A DNA stretch of 64,000 nt from Neoalteromonas facilis (GTDB lineage Bacteria > Pseudomonadota > Gammaproteobacteria > Enterobacterales > Alteromonadaceae): the NCBI RefSeq assembly GCF_002807665.1, contig NZ_PEAY01000001.1, forward strand, positions 496,001 to 560,000, written 5' to 3'. This document shows positions 1-8,870 of this stretch, piece by piece. How positions within the stretch are numbered: the first letter of the stretch is position 1; each line of letters opens with the position of its first letter. The position numbers were made by a program, and so were the translations under genes. The notes under the pieces are model-generated. The model was not told the DNA's origin. It did not search any database and saw only the letters and a list, made by a program, of their open reading frames with translations.

Positions 1-2
1 AA

Positions 3-1316
3 CTCGCCTGGCCTTTGCTGATCGCGCAATTAACACAAATGTTGATGGGTGTGTCAGATACCATTATGGCAGGTCGCTATTCAGCAAATGATATGGCGGC
101 CGTTGCTATCGGGTTTAGTATTACAACCCCAATTTTGATGTTTATTCAAGGGATTGCTCTAGCGATACCACCGATCATCTCGCGCCTCAACGGCGCTAAC
201 AAACACCATCAGATCGCCTTTGCGACGCAACAAGCCATGTGGTGTGTTCTTCTGATCAGCCTATTCGCTTATGTTTTGCTTTATTTTATTGAGCCGCTGC
301 TGCACTTGTTTCCGATGGCAGATGGTTTACGCACAATCACCACTGAATACGTAACCTATGTACTATGGTCAGCCCCTGCCTTTGCACTATATCAGGGCGC
401 ACGAAATTTCTGTGAAGGACTTAGTCAAACCCGCCCGACAATGATCATTACCTTGCTGGGCTTATTAGTAAATATTCCAGCAAACTATGTATTAATTTAT
501 GGCGAGTTTGGCGTACCGGCGATGGGCGGCGCTGGCTGTGGTCTTGCAACGTCATTGGTGTTTGTGTGCATGATGATTGCAACGCTAACATATGCCAATG
601 TTAGTCGTACCCTGCGCTTTGCGAAACTTTTTGACGTACTGTACTTCCCCAAAATGGCAGAGTTAAAAACAACGATTAAACTCGGCCTTCCAATTGCAAT
701 GACAATTCTGTTTGAAGTAACCCTTTTCTCGGTAGTGGCATTATTGTTAGCCCCATTTGGTGCTGTCACTGTCGCGGCCCATCAAATTGCCCTGAATTTT
801 TCCTCACTTATGTTTATGTTCCCGCTCAGTATTGGTATGGCAGTATCAATCCGTGTTGCCTATTTGATTGGGCACGACCACCCCAAAGACGCGCGTTTGG
901 CACTGAAATCAGCGGTATTATTAGGACTATGCATTGCGATATTCACCGCCTCATTAACTGTTCTACTGCGTTACTTCATTCCGACTTTATATACATCGGA
1001 TATATCCGTTATTGACTATGCCGCCCCCCTCCTCCTGTTAGCCGCATTATTTCAATTTTCAGATGCGATCCAGGCGATCTCTGCAAATGCATTACGAGGC
1101 TACAAAGACACCACCGCAATGTTTTTAATTACGTTTACGGCCTACTGGTTAATTGGCTTACCGATGGGGTTAATCCTGGCTTTAACTGACTGGATAGTAC
1201 CGGCACTACAAGCACGCGGCTTCTGGATGGGATTCATTATTGGGCTAAGCACAGCTGCTGTGATGCTCGGTTTTCGGGTCAAAGTTATTCAGCGTCGGAT
1301 CCAAGCCCAATCATAG
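3..1316 (+). CDS. MATE-family multidrug/Na+ antiporter, 5' end missing
   Basis: This is the C-terminal part of a MATE (NorM-type) inner-membrane exporter that expels drugs or cationic compounds against a Na+ or H+ gradient. The reading frame is open to the window edge. Its first codons read LAWPLLIAQLTQ, then MGVSDTIMAG, the classic end of MATE helix 1, so only a short N-terminal piece is missing and the TTG at 15 is not the true start. About 12 hydrophobic segments follow, with a second-half motif (KLGLPIAMTILFEV) mirroring the first, as expected for the internally duplicated fold. It converges on rluF with a 20-base gap and no visible terminator. The substrate cannot be told from sequence. 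Confidence 0.9.
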   Translation, partial: LAWPLLIAQLTQMLMGVSDTIMAGRYSANDMAAVAIGFSITTPILMFIQGIALAIPPIISRLNGANKHHQIAFATQQAMWCVLLISLFAYVLLYFIEPLLHLFPMADGLRTITTEYVTYVLWSAPAFALYQGARNFCEGLSQTRPTMIITLLGLLVNIPANYVLIYGEFGVPAMGGAGCGLATSLVFVCMMIATLTYANVSRTLRFAKLFDVLYFPKMAELKTTIKLGLPIAMTILFEVTLFSVVALLLAPFGAVTVAAHQIALNFSSLMFMFPLSIGMAVSIRVAYLIGHDHPKDARLALKSAVLLGLCIAIFTASLTVLLRYFIPTLYTSDISVIDYAAPLLLLAALFQFSDAIQAISANALRGYKDTTAMFLITFTAYWLIGLPMGLILALTDWIVPALQARGFWMGFIIGLSTAAVMLGFRVKVIQRRIQAQS

Positions 1317-1336
1317 ATTTAACCCAAGCCGTTTAC

Positions 1337-2071
1337 CTATTGCGCTACCTTAGATGAACTCTCAACCGCTTTTTGCAGCACCGATAACTCGTCTTCAGTT
1401 AGATGACGCCACTGCCCGACTGCCAAGCCCTTGAGGTTGATGTGCATAATACGCTTGCGCACTAATCGCGTAACGTCATAGCCCAAATACTCGCACATCC
1501 GCCGGATTTGGCGATTCAGCCCTTGGGTTAATACGATTTCAAAGCTTTGTTGGCCAACCGCAGTGACTTTACATGGCTTGGTAACAGTGTTCAGAATCGG
1601 TACACCACGTGACATGCGCGCGATAAAGCGAGGGTTTATCGGTTTGTTAACCGTGACTCGGTATACTTTATCGTGCGCATTTTCAGCGCGCAGGATCTTA
1701 TTCACGATATCGCCGTCACTGGTCAGCAATATCAGACCTTCTGATGGCTTGTCTAAACGTCCAATTGGAAAAATGCGTGGTTTCTTGATACCCACTGCAT
1801 CAATAATATTCCCTTTAACATTTTTCTCAGTCGTGCATATTACACCGACAGGTTTATGGTAGGCGATGTAAACCCTATCGCTCTTGTCCTTTTTCACCGC
1901 ATGGATTGGTTTGCCATCAACGCTGACAACATCGCCTTCAACGACCTTGGTGCCTAATTCAGGTACTTTGTTGTTGATCTTCACTCGACCTGCAGATATC
2001 AGCGCATCGGCCTCTCGACGACTACAAAAACCTGAATCACTGATAAATTTGTTGAGGCGTTTCTGCTCCAA
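1337..2071 (-). CDS. rluF: 23S rRNA pseudouridine synthase RluF
   Basis: RluF converts uridine 2604 of 23S rRNA (and a tRNA-Tyr uridine in E. coli) to pseudouridine. The 244-residue protein has an N-terminal S4 RNA-binding domain (about residues 4-50, with SGFCSRREAD) and a catalytic RsuA-type domain. The motif GRLDK spans 104-108, so the catalytic aspartate is D107, the residue number I recall for E. coli RluF. GLNRQIRRMCEY near residue 185 is typical of the RluB/E/F group, and the stretch FIARMSRGVPILNTVT matches RluF rather than RluB. E. coli RluF has a longer basic tail that is missing here. It lies 74 bases downstream of the rhomboid gene on the same strand and could be read from it. Confidence 0.9.
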   Translation of the reverse strand: MEQKRLNKFISDSGFCSRREADALISAGRVKINNKVPELGTKVVEGDVVSVDGKPIHAVKKDKSDRVYIAYHKPVGVICTTEKNVKGNIIDAVGIKKPRIFPIGRLDKPSEGLILLTSDGDIVNKILRAENAHDKVYRVTVNKPINPRFIARMSRGVPILNTVTKPCKVTAVGQQSFEIVLTQGLNRQIRRMCEYLGYDVTRLVRKRIMHINLKGLAVGQWRHLTEDELSVLQKAVESSSKVAQ

Positions 2072-2145
2072 GGACTTGTCCTATCATGTTAACATAACTA
2101 AATGCGCAGGCATTCTGCGCGAGCTTTACTGATTCGTCAAATACA

Positions 2146-2862
2146 TCAATGATGATGACGTTGATGGTGGTGATCATGTCGATGTCCGTGACCCTGACTA
2201 TGCCCATGGCGTTCGTCGTGCCCGTGAGCATGTTGATGATCAATCTTCCACTCATCACCGATGCGACGGATATCATCATCTTCATACCCTTCGGTTTCCC
2301 ACGCATATTGCTTGCTAACAAACTTTGGATCCTGACGATGCCATATTAACGCAGAAATAAAACCAGCAAGTGCACCAAAGAAATGATACTCATATGAGAT
2401 GCCGGGTTCACGCGGAAAAATCGTCATTACCATACCGCCATACATGAAAAACGCGATCATCATCAGTACAACAGAGCGCTTGTCTCGACGAAACAAACTA
2501 ACGGTAAACAAAAAGAAAAACAAACCATGGGTTAAACCACTGGCACCGAGATGCGTTGAAGTTCGTGCGAACAACCAAACCCCTACACCTGATACAATCC
2601 AAATGACGCTAAACACGCGTCCACGTGTATTGGGATAACCGTACCACAACATGGCCAACAAAATGATCATAGGCAATGTATTGTTAAACAAGTGCTCATA
2701 ACCACCGTGTACCAACGGCGCGGTAAAAATGCCCCACAAAGACGCAACATTGAGTGGCTGTAATCCAAACATCGCTTGATTGAAATGAAATAGCACTGCT
2801 GCAGATTGGATTACCCACAATAACGCAGTAAATAGCACGGCAATGCCAATCGCTTTTTTCAT
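2146..2862 (-). CDS. rhomboid-family intramembrane serine protease with His-rich tail
   Basis: Rhomboids cut membrane proteins within the bilayer using a Ser-His dyad. This 238-residue protein has about six hydrophobic segments. The helix-2 motif HLFNN starts at H57, the catalytic motif GASG lies at 106-109 (S108), and the partner histidine H160 sits in YEYHFFGALAG. All active-site positions are therefore present. After the last helix (about 175) comes a soluble tail, and its final 30 residues (209-238) contain 15 histidines mixed with Gly, Asp, Arg and Gln, ending in three histidines. Such tails usually bind Ni, Zn, Co or Cu; this role is inferred. The start ATG at 2862 follows a gap of 201 bases with no other gene. 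Substrate unknown. Confidence 0.85.
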   Translation of the reverse strand: MKKAIGIAVLFTALLWVIQSAAVLFHFNQAMFGLQPLNVASLWGIFTAPLVHGGYEHLFNNTLPMIILLAMLWYGYPNTRGRVFSVIWIVSGVGVWLFARTSTHLGASGLTHGLFFFLFTVSLFRRDKRSVVLMMIAFFMYGGMVMTIFPREPGISYEYHFFGALAGFISALIWHRQDPKFVSKQYAWETEGYEDDDIRRIGDEWKIDHQHAHGHDERHGHSQGHGHRHDHHHQRHHH

Positions 2863-3063
2863 CTAGGTGTTCCACATACTGTCTTCATGTTGAGTAATAT
2901 GATGACAGCTGATGATTAAACAACCCCTTCTATGTGTAGTAAAACACTTCAGGGTTTAGGCAATAGGGAAACTTAATGCTGGCATGCAATTGATTTAATT
3001 GAATATATACAAAAACTTATCGCTGCTGAGCGCGTACACGAAAGGAATAGCTCAGAACGCTTT

Positions 3064-4245
3064 CTACTGTTTACGGCTAAGTAATTTTATCGCTTCACCA
3101 AGCCCTTCAATTGTGAGTGGGTACATTCTGTCATCCATAAGCTCTCGCATAATTTGCACCGACGCATAATATCCCCAGTGCGGCTGCGACTGAGGGTTCA
3201 ACCAAGCGCAGTGACTAAAGTGCTGAGTGATACGATTAAGCCAGGTTGCACCGGCTTCTTCATTCCAATGTTCAATACTTCCACCTGGATAGGTTATTTC
3301 ATAGGGACCCATCGTCGCATCACCGACAAAAATCACTTTATAATCTCGCCCGTATTTATGCAGGATTTCAAAAATAGAAATTCGCTCTTTATCTCGTCTT
3401 GCATTGTCTTTCCACACATCTTCATAAACACAGTTGTGAAAGTAGAAATACTCCAAATGTTTAAATTCAGTGTGGACCGCCGAAAAAAGTTCTTGGCATT
3501 GCTGGATGTAAGCATCCATAGAGCCACCCACATCAAAAAACATTAATACCTTGACTGCATTGTGTCGCTCTGGCGCCATGTGAATATCCAACAGGCCACC
3601 ATTCTTAGCCGTAGCACCAATTGTTTCATTGACATCTAACTCTTCACTGGCACCCGTTCGCGCGAACTTGCGAAGCTTTCTAAGTGCCATTTTAAGGTTA
3701 CGCGTACCCAGTTCCGTGTCATTCGATAGGTTTCTAAACTCACGTTTATCCCAGACTTTTACAGCCGAGAAGTTCCTGTTGCCTTTCTGACCAATTCGAA
3801 TGCCTTCAGGGTTGTAACCATTGGCTCCAAAAGGTGATGTCCCGCCGGTGCCAATCCACTTATTACCGCCTTGATGACGTTTTTCTTGCTCTTCTAAACG
3901 CTGCTTTAAGGTTTCCATTAGTTTATCCAAACCACCCATCGCTTGGATTTTTTGTTTTTCTTCTTCACTGAAGTACCGGTTCAGCGCGTTGTTTAGCCAG
4001 TCATCTGGTATTGTGCTGTCAAATAAATCGATATTTTCGACACCTTTAAAATAATCAGCAAACGCCCTATCGAACTTATCGAACTGGCTTTCATCCTTTA
4101 CCATGACCATGCGTGAAAGATGGTAAAACCCTTCCATGTCAGCAAACACAACATGCTGCTCCAGCGCATTGATCAAATCGAGCAATTCACGCAGGCTGAC
4201 CGGAACACGGTATTTCTTGAGTGTGAAAAAGAAGTCGACTAACAC
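3064..4245 (-). CDS. VWA-domain (CoxE-like) protein paired with MoxR ATPase
   Basis: This 393-residue protein belongs to the CoxE-like von Willebrand A group, which works with MoxR AAA+ ATPases in chaperone-like assembly or metal-insertion tasks. The first 130 residues are a charged helical region, followed by a Gly/Asn-rich linker (126-160), and then a VWA fold from about 230. The MIDAS motif is DVGGS at 238-242, a D-x-G-x-S form in place of D-x-S-x-S. The start is GTG and shares one base with the stop of the upstream moxR gene (TAGTG), so the two are very probably translationally coupled. No substrate enzyme (for example a CO dehydrogenase) is next to the pair, so the client is unknown. Confidence 0.8.
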   Translation of the reverse strand: MLVDFFFTLKKYRVPVSLRELLDLINALEQHVVFADMEGFYHLSRMVMVKDESQFDKFDRAFADYFKGVENIDLFDSTIPDDWLNNALNRYFSEEEKQKIQAMGGLDKLMETLKQRLEEQEKRHQGGNKWIGTGGTSPFGANGYNPEGIRIGQKGNRNFSAVKVWDKREFRNLSNDTELGTRNLKMALRKLRKFARTGASEELDVNETIGATAKNGGLLDIHMAPERHNAVKVLMFFDVGGSMDAYIQQCQELFSAVHTEFKHLEYFYFHNCVYEDVWKDNARRDKERISIFEILHKYGRDYKVIFVGDATMGPYEITYPGGSIEHWNEEAGATWLNRITQHFSHCAWLNPQSQPHWGYYASVQIMRELMDDRMYPLTIEGLGEAIKLLSRKQ

Positions 4246-5081
4246 TAGCGTCTCGCCATAAAGACCAACTTTTCGAACAAGTGAATATCTTGTTCATTTT
4301 TCAGTAGAGCACCGTAAAGAGGTGGGATTGATGATTTACCATCTTTGCTTTGCAACGCTTCTGGTGGAATATCCTCCGCCACCAACAGCTTAAGCCAATC
4401 TAATAGTTCAGAGGTTGATGGTTTCTTTTTAAGGCCTGGTATTTCTCTTAACTCAAAAAATGCCTTAAGAGCTTCATCAATCAAGCGCTTCTTGATATCG
4501 GGATAATGCACATCAATAATTTGCTTCATTTCGTCCGCATCTGGAAATTGGATGTAGTGGAAGAAACAACGACGTAAAAACGCATCAGGCAGCTCCTTCT
4601 CGTTATTTGACGTAATGATAACAATGGGGCGTTGACTCGCTTTGATCACTTGTTGCGTTTCATAAACAAAGAACTCCATTTTATCGAGCTCCAACAACAA
4701 ATCATTCGGAAACTCAATATCGGCTTTATCGATTTCGTCGATCAATAAAACGGGACGTTTATCCGCGGTGAATGCCTGCCATAACTTTCCCTGTACAATG
4801 TAATTGTTTATGTCATGCACACGCTCATCGCCGAGCTGTGAATCACGTAAGCGAGATACCGCGTCATATTCATACAGCCCTTGCTGCGCTTTTGTGGTTG
4901 ATTTGATGTGCCACTGTATCAATTGAGTGTTTAGGCTTGTGGCTAATTGCTCAGCTAGCATTGTTTTACCCGTGCCCGGCTCACCTTTTATCAACAAGGG
5001 TTTCTCTAACGTCATTGCGGCATTAACCGCTAGTTGCAACTCATCACTTGCAATGTAATTCTGTGTTCCCGTAAACCCCAT
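4245..5081 (-). CDS. MoxR-family AAA+ ATPase
   Basis: A MoxR-type AAA+ ATPase of 278 residues, the motor partner of the downstream VWA protein. I chose the ATG at 5081 over the one 30 bases upstream because family members start at the equivalent of MGFTGT and because AGAGG lies a few bases before it. Walker A is GEPGTGKT (33-40), Walker B is LLIDEIDKAD (about 112-121), and sensor 1 is the IVIITSNNEKELPDAFLRRC stretch, which also carries the arginine finger pair. Family knowledge says MoxR proteins remodel or activate protein complexes with their VWA partner. The gene is divergent from cysK across a 187-base spacer. Confidence 0.85.
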   Translation of the reverse strand: MGFTGTQNYIASDELQLAVNAAMTLEKPLLIKGEPGTGKTMLAEQLATSLNTQLIQWHIKSTTKAQQGLYEYDAVSRLRDSQLGDERVHDINNYIVQGKLWQAFTADKRPVLLIDEIDKADIEFPNDLLLELDKMEFFVYETQQVIKASQRPIVIITSNNEKELPDAFLRRCFFHYIQFPDADEMKQIIDVHYPDIKKRLIDEALKAFFELREIPGLKKKPSTSELLDWLKLLVAEDIPPEALQSKDGKSSIPPLYGALLKNEQDIHLFEKLVFMARR

Positions 5082-5130
5082 TCGGTGCCTCTTCTCTCTC
5101 GCTGATGTCAAAATGTCTATATCTTATAGC

Positions 5131-5151
5131 AAAAAAGCACGTAGCTTTTTT
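5131..5151. repeat. perfect A/T-rich inverted repeat between moxR and cysK
   Basis: AAAAAAGC (5131-5138), a five-base spacer, then GCTTTTTT (5144-5151) form a perfect 8-base inverted repeat. It lies 50 bases upstream of moxR and about 120 upstream of cysK, which point away from each other. It looks like a small terminator by shape (stem with T run on either strand) but has only two G-C pairs and no gene reads into it, so an operator or a chance palindrome is as likely. Confidence 0.4.
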
Positions 5152-5268
5152 AGCCATCATACCAATCATATGGTTATTATGTTACGCAAAGTGTTAATAC
5201 CTTGTTCACTTTTTGAATAAACACGGTGTTAACCAAGATCAACTGTCTATCCAGTACAAAGGTAAATT

Positions 5269-6234
5269 ATGAAAGTCTATGAAGATAATTCATTATCCAT
5301 TGGTAATACGCCACTGGTTAAACTCAACCGTGTAACCAGCGGAAACGTTTACGCAAAAATAGAATCACGTAACCCGAGCTTCAGTGTCAAGTGCCGCATC
5401 GGCGCCAATATGATCTGGGACGCAGAAAAGCGTGGCGTTCTCACCGCGGGTAAAGAGATCGTCGAGCCAACGAGCGGGAACACAGGTATTGCATTAGCAT
5501 TTGTTGCTGCATCACGCGGTTACAAACTCACCTTAACCATGCCATCTAGCATGTCGCTAGAACGCCGTAAATTACTTAAGGCGTTAGGTGCTAACTTAGT
5601 GTTAACAGAAGCGCCAAAAGGTATGAAAGGCGCTGTTGCGGCTGCACAAGAGATTGTTGATTCAGATCCAAGCAAGTATGTATTGCTACAACAATTCGAC
5701 AATCCGGCCAATCCTGAAATTCATGAGAAAACCACAGGCCCTGAGATCTGGAACGATACTGACGGCACAATTGATGCGTTCGTTGCAGGTGTTGGTACTG
5801 GCGGTACGATTACGGGTGTCAGCCGCTACATCAAAAACACACAAGGCAAAGCGATTACGTCTGTTGCTGTAGAGCCCACTGATTCACCGGTTATCACTCA
5901 GGCAAAAGCTGGCCAAGAGTTAACCCCTGGCCCACACAAGATCCAGGGTATCGGTGCTGGCTTTATTCCTGGAAACCTAGATTTGGATTTGATCGATGAA
6001 GTCGAACAAGTGACCAATGAAGAGTGTATGGAAATGGTGCATAGACTTATGCAAGAAGAAGGTATCCTAGCGGGTATTTCATCTGGTGCAGCCGTTGTTG
6101 CCGCAAAGCGATACGCCGAGCGTCCAGAAAATAAAGACAAGACCGTTGTTGTACTTTTAGCAAGCGGTACAGAGCGTTACCTAAGTAGCCCATTGTTTGC
6201 TGGTCAGTTTACTGATGCGGAAGAAGTGCAGTAA
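5269..6234 (+). CDS. cysK: cysteine synthase A (O-acetylserine sulfhydrylase)
   Basis: CysK joins O-acetyl-L-serine and sulfide to make L-cysteine, using pyridoxal phosphate, in the cytoplasm. The 321-residue protein closely follows E. coli CysK: PLP lysine K41 in [12 protein letters not shown], the substrate loop TSGNTG at 68-73, and the phosphate-binding GVGTGGT near 175-181. [16 protein letters not shown] marks it as CysK rather than CysM. AAAGG lies eight bases before the ATG. It is a single-gene unit ended by the hairpin at 6261-6289. In enterobacteria CysB activates cysK; a cysB gene is present at 16378-17352, but I could not pick out a sure CysB site upstream. Confidence 0.95.
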   Translation: MKVYEDNSLSIGNTPLVKLNRVTSGNVYAKIESRNPSFSVKCRIGANMIWDAEKRGVLTAGKEIVEPTSGNTGIALAFVAASRGYKLTLTMPSSMSLERRKLLKALGANLVLTEAPKGMKGAVAAAQEIVDSDPSKYVLLQQFDNPANPEIHEKTTGPEIWNDTDGTIDAFVAGVGTGGTITGVSRYIKNTQGKAITSVAVEPTDSPVITQAKAGQELTPGPHKIQGIGAGFIPGNLDLDLIDEVEQVTNEECMEMVHRLMQEEGILAGISSGAAVVAAKRYAERPENKDKTVVVLLASGTERYLSSPLFAGQFTDAEEVQ

Positions 6235-6260
6235 GCACAACAATTAAAGTTATTGATTTT

Positions 6261-6289
6261 AAAAGGAAGGCTGACACCTTCCTTTTTTT
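6261..6289 (+). terminator. rho-independent terminator of cysK
   Basis: The stem AAAAGGAAGG (6261-6270) pairs with CCTTCCTTTT (6277-6286) around a six-base loop and runs into a T tract. It sits 26 bases after the cysK stop codon and just ahead of the next gene's leader. Confidence 0.85.
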
Positions 6290-6328
6290 GTGTCTACAAT
6301 AAGGTATAAGAATAATAGAGAACTCGAC

Positions 6329-6787
6329 ATGAATTTTTTCAGAGCAGTATTAATAATGGTTGCAGCGGTTTCGCTTTTTGCATGCAGTGAAGTGAAACAG
6401 GGTGAAGGTGTAGGTAAATACGGCATGATGGCCGATAATACACCTGAATATGCAGCCGTCATGTTCATGAATAGCATCTATAATGAAGAAAACTTAGATG
6501 GAGCTCTCAAGTTAAGCTCTGAACGAATGACCCGATTGATCAATAATTATCGCACCAACCGTAACGTTCAACGCAACCTTGTCGGCCTGATGTATGACAC
6601 TGTCGAGATTAGCCCTGAGGGCAGTGATAGTGTTGGTCGAACAGAGTTTGCTGATAGCGCAGAAGTCACGCTATTTTTAACCGGTTTTTACAACGACGAT
6701 AAAATTGATGAGTTACGAACTGTACAACTCATGAAAGTACGTGGTGACTGGAAAGTCGACAAGATCATGGCAGATCCCTTCTTATAA
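6329..6787 (+). CDS. small lipoprotein of unknown function
   Basis: A 152-residue predicted lipoprotein. I use the ATG at 6329 rather than the GTG at 6290, because it gives a standard type II signal: MNFFRA, a hydrophobic core, then the lipobox LFAC followed by SEV (cysteine at residue 19), and because the GTG lies inside the cysK terminator tail. The mature part is a single small domain with a region resembling NTF2/DUF4878-like lipoproteins: a helix with YNEENLDGALKLSSERM, then strands ending in VRGDWKVDKIMADPF. The VRGDWKVD ending is common in such accumulation or transport-associated domains, but I would not assign a function. No operon partner; HMG-CoA reductase starts 109 bases later with its own ribosome site. 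Confidence 0.75.
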   Translation: MNFFRAVLIMVAAVSLFACSEVKQGEGVGKYGMMADNTPEYAAVMFMNSIYNEENLDGALKLSSERMTRLINNYRTNRNVQRNLVGLMYDTVEISPEGSDSVGRTEFADSAEVTLFLTGFYNDDKIDELRTVQLMKVRGDWKVDKIMADPFL

Positions 6788-6896
6788 CGGAAATATCGCC
6801 ATCATCTTATACAAATCAGGACGATTATTACTTGTATTTTTAGTATAAAAATGCAAATTTAACATTTCATTAACACGATGTATGTAGGAGCATTAG

Positions 6897-8072
6897 ATGA
6901 GCGACGATTTTCGTATTCCCCGCAGTGCGGATAACGACTACAGTGATGAATGGGCACAAAAACGCCGGGAATTTCTAAAAGAAAAAACGGGCGCGGAACT
7001 AACCCATACCGGCCAATATTCGATCGGTACCGACACCCTACCCGGTAATATTGAGAACTTCATTGGTATCGTACAAATGCCTGTGGGCGTTGCCGGTCCG
7101 GTTCAAATCAATGGTGAACACGCCAATGGTTTATTCTATGTACCGCTTGCAACCACTGAAGGTACATTGGTCGCAAGCTATAGCCGTGGTATGCGCGTTA
7201 TCAACGAATGTGGCGGTGTAAAAACCACTGTCGTTGAACAGTTTATGCAACGTGCTCCCGCTTTTATCTTCGCTGATGCGCGAGAAGCTCGCGAATTTGG
7301 TCAGTGGGTTTGCGACAACATGGACGGTATTTGCGCGGCAGCTGAAAGCACTACCAGTATTGGTAAACTCAAACATATCCATCAATGGTCCGTTGCACGC
7401 GTACGATACTTACGCTTTAACTACACGACAGGTGATGCCGCAGGTCAAAACATGGTAGGTAAAGCCACACTAGCCGCCTGTGAATGGATCAAGGCGAACT
7501 ATCCAGGCAAATGCCTATATCTGTTATCAGGCAACATGGATACCGACAAAAAGCATTCGCATCTAAACGTACTACACAGCCGTGGAAAACGTGTTATTGC
7601 TGAAATCACGCTGAAAAAAGAAGTATTAGAGCGAGTTATGAAAGTCGATACCAAAACGTTGGCCAAAGCGTCTGTTCTTGCCAACACTGGCGCGATGATG
7701 GCGGGTGCAGCATACAACGGCCCTCACAGTGCTAATGGTATTGCCTCTTTGTTTATCGCGACAGGACAAGACGAAGCAAACGTAGTTGAATCTCATGCTG
7801 GTCTTCTTTCACATGAATTATTAGACAACGGTGATTTCTATATGGCGGTTACGTTACCGTCATTGATTTGTGCAACCTACGGTGGTGGTACTGGCTTACC
7901 TACACAGAAAGAGTGTTTAGAACTACTCGGCTGCTACGGTAAAGGTAAAGCCAATAAACTGGCGGAAATCGTGGCAGCGACTGTTCTTGCCGGTGATATT
8001 TCACTAGCCTGTGCGGTTATTGCTGGTCACTGGGTATCAAGTCACGACAAGTACGGTCGAAATCGCACCTAA
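6897..8072 (+). CDS. hydroxymethylglutaryl-CoA reductase, soluble class I-like
   Basis: HMG-CoA reductase makes mevalonate from HMG-CoA, normally with NADPH, the committed step of the mevalonate isoprenoid route. The 391-residue protein has no membrane helices and only the catalytic part. All four catalytic residues are visible: E88 in TTEG, K218 in DTDKK, D292 in TGQDEAN and H383 near the end in SSHDKYGRN. Substrate motif ENFIGIVQMPVGVAGP (53-68) and the nucleotide-site region TTGDAAGQNMVG (178-188) are also present. It resembles class I (eukaryotic/archaeal) enzymes more than the class II enzymes of Pseudomonas mevalonii. AGGAG precedes the ATG at good spacing. No other mevalonate-pathway gene is next to it. 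A terminator follows at 8089. Confidence 0.93.
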   Translation: MSDDFRIPRSADNDYSDEWAQKRREFLKEKTGAELTHTGQYSIGTDTLPGNIENFIGIVQMPVGVAGPVQINGEHANGLFYVPLATTEGTLVASYSRGMRVINECGGVKTTVVEQFMQRAPAFIFADAREAREFGQWVCDNMDGICAAAESTTSIGKLKHIHQWSVARVRYLRFNYTTGDAAGQNMVGKATLAACEWIKANYPGKCLYLLSGNMDTDKKHSHLNVLHSRGKRVIAEITLKKEVLERVMKVDTKTLAKASVLANTGAMMAGAAYNGPHSANGIASLFIATGQDEANVVESHAGLLSHELLDNGDFYMAVTLPSLICATYGGGTGLPTQKECLELLGCYGKGKANKLAEIVAATVLAGDISLACAVIAGHWVSSHDKYGRNRT

Positions 8073-8088
8073 CTTTCGTTTAAAATCT

Positions 8089-8117
8089 AAAAGGCCGGTA
8101 TCTTTACCGGCCTTTTT
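8089..8117 (+). terminator. rho-independent terminator after HMG-CoA reductase
   Basis: AAAAGGCCGGTA (8089-8100), a four-base loop, and TACCGGCCTTTTT (8105-8117) form a strong G-C-rich stem with T tail. The converging SRAP gene ends at 8145, and the A run on the other side makes it able to work in both directions. Confidence 0.9.
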
Positions 8118-8144
8118 GTTGCGTCAAGCATAATAGACGCCATC

Positions 8145-8870
8145 TCATTGAACATTGCCGCCCACATTGAACCTCACCTCGTCTTTGCCTATAAACACTG
8201 TTTGTCCTATTGGCTCAGGTAAACTTGGTTTTGCTATGGGCACAGCATTTAGGTCCTGTGGTAAAAGCGGCTCCTGCAAAAGCTGATCAAATTGAGAAAC
8301 GTCAGTAACATCCGGATTAAGCCAATCGAATATCATGTTCTTCGTTTGCGCTAACATTAACGGACTGGCCTTGCTGTGGTATTGGTCTAATTTTTCATGT
8401 GCAGGCGTTGTTATAATAGAAAAACTATACTGCTGATTAGGCCACTTGCGATATAAACCACCCAGCGCAATGCATTCGCCCTCTTGCGCTTCAAAGTCAG
8501 TATATTGCATTCCTTTTGCTACCTTTTGGCTTTCTCCAAACCCTTTAACCAAAACTATGCAGCGTTGATGTCTAAAGCTATGATAACCAGCACTGCGCTT
8601 TACATTGACTTTATCCCAACGTGTATTGAAAGACGTATATTTTGATGGACTAAACGTTATTTGCCCATCAGGTAATACGGATTTATCCAGTAATAACCAC
8701 CAAGTCGCATCAACCCATCGAGCTCCCTGCTCATCCCAAATTAAAATGCCAACCTGAGAAGTCGCGCGCACAAAACGCGCGGGATGGGATTGTGGTGAAA
8801 AATCGATCCCCAATTGTTCACACAGGCTTTGCACGCCAGTATCATCAATAATGTTTAAGCGGCCACACAT
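8145..8870 (-). CDS. SRAP-domain (YedK/HMCES-like) DNA-damage protein
   Basis: SRAP proteins cover abasic sites in single-stranded DNA by forming a thiazolidine link through the cysteine at position 2. This 241-residue protein starts MCGR, so C2 becomes N-terminal after methionine removal. Other family positions are visible: N82 in FNTRWDKV, E113 in VKGFGESQ, and H165 in DQYHSKASPLML. The usual FYEW motif is changed to FGES, making this a divergent member. The start overlaps the end of the upstream prenyltransferase gene by 16 bases, so the two are translationally coupled. No LexA box was recognised. The HMG-CoA reductase terminator lies beyond its end. Confidence 0.85.
   Translation of the reverse strand: MCGRLNIIDDTGVQSLCEQLGIDFSPQSHPARFVRATSQVGILIWDEQGARWVDATWWLLLDKSVLPDGQITFSPSKYTSFNTRWDKVNVKRSAGYHSFRHQRCIVLVKGFGESQKVAKGMQYTDFEAQEGECIALGGLYRKWPNQQYSFSIITTPAHEKLDQYHSKASPLMLAQTKNMIFDWLNPDVTDVSQFDQLLQEPLLPQDLNAVPIAKPSLPEPIGQTVFIGKDEVRFNVGGNVQ

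Noticed and set aside
2149-2349. Plus-strand open frame rich in Met/Ile/Val opposite the rhomboid tail
   Set aside because: It is the complement of the His codon run (CAT/CAC read as ATG/GTG) and the following rhomboid codons; no ribosome site or family pattern.
3064-5081. MoxR-VWA pair as a phage-defence module
   Set aside because: No third effector, nuclease or mobile-element marks nearby; the CoxE-type VWA is a common housekeeping pair.
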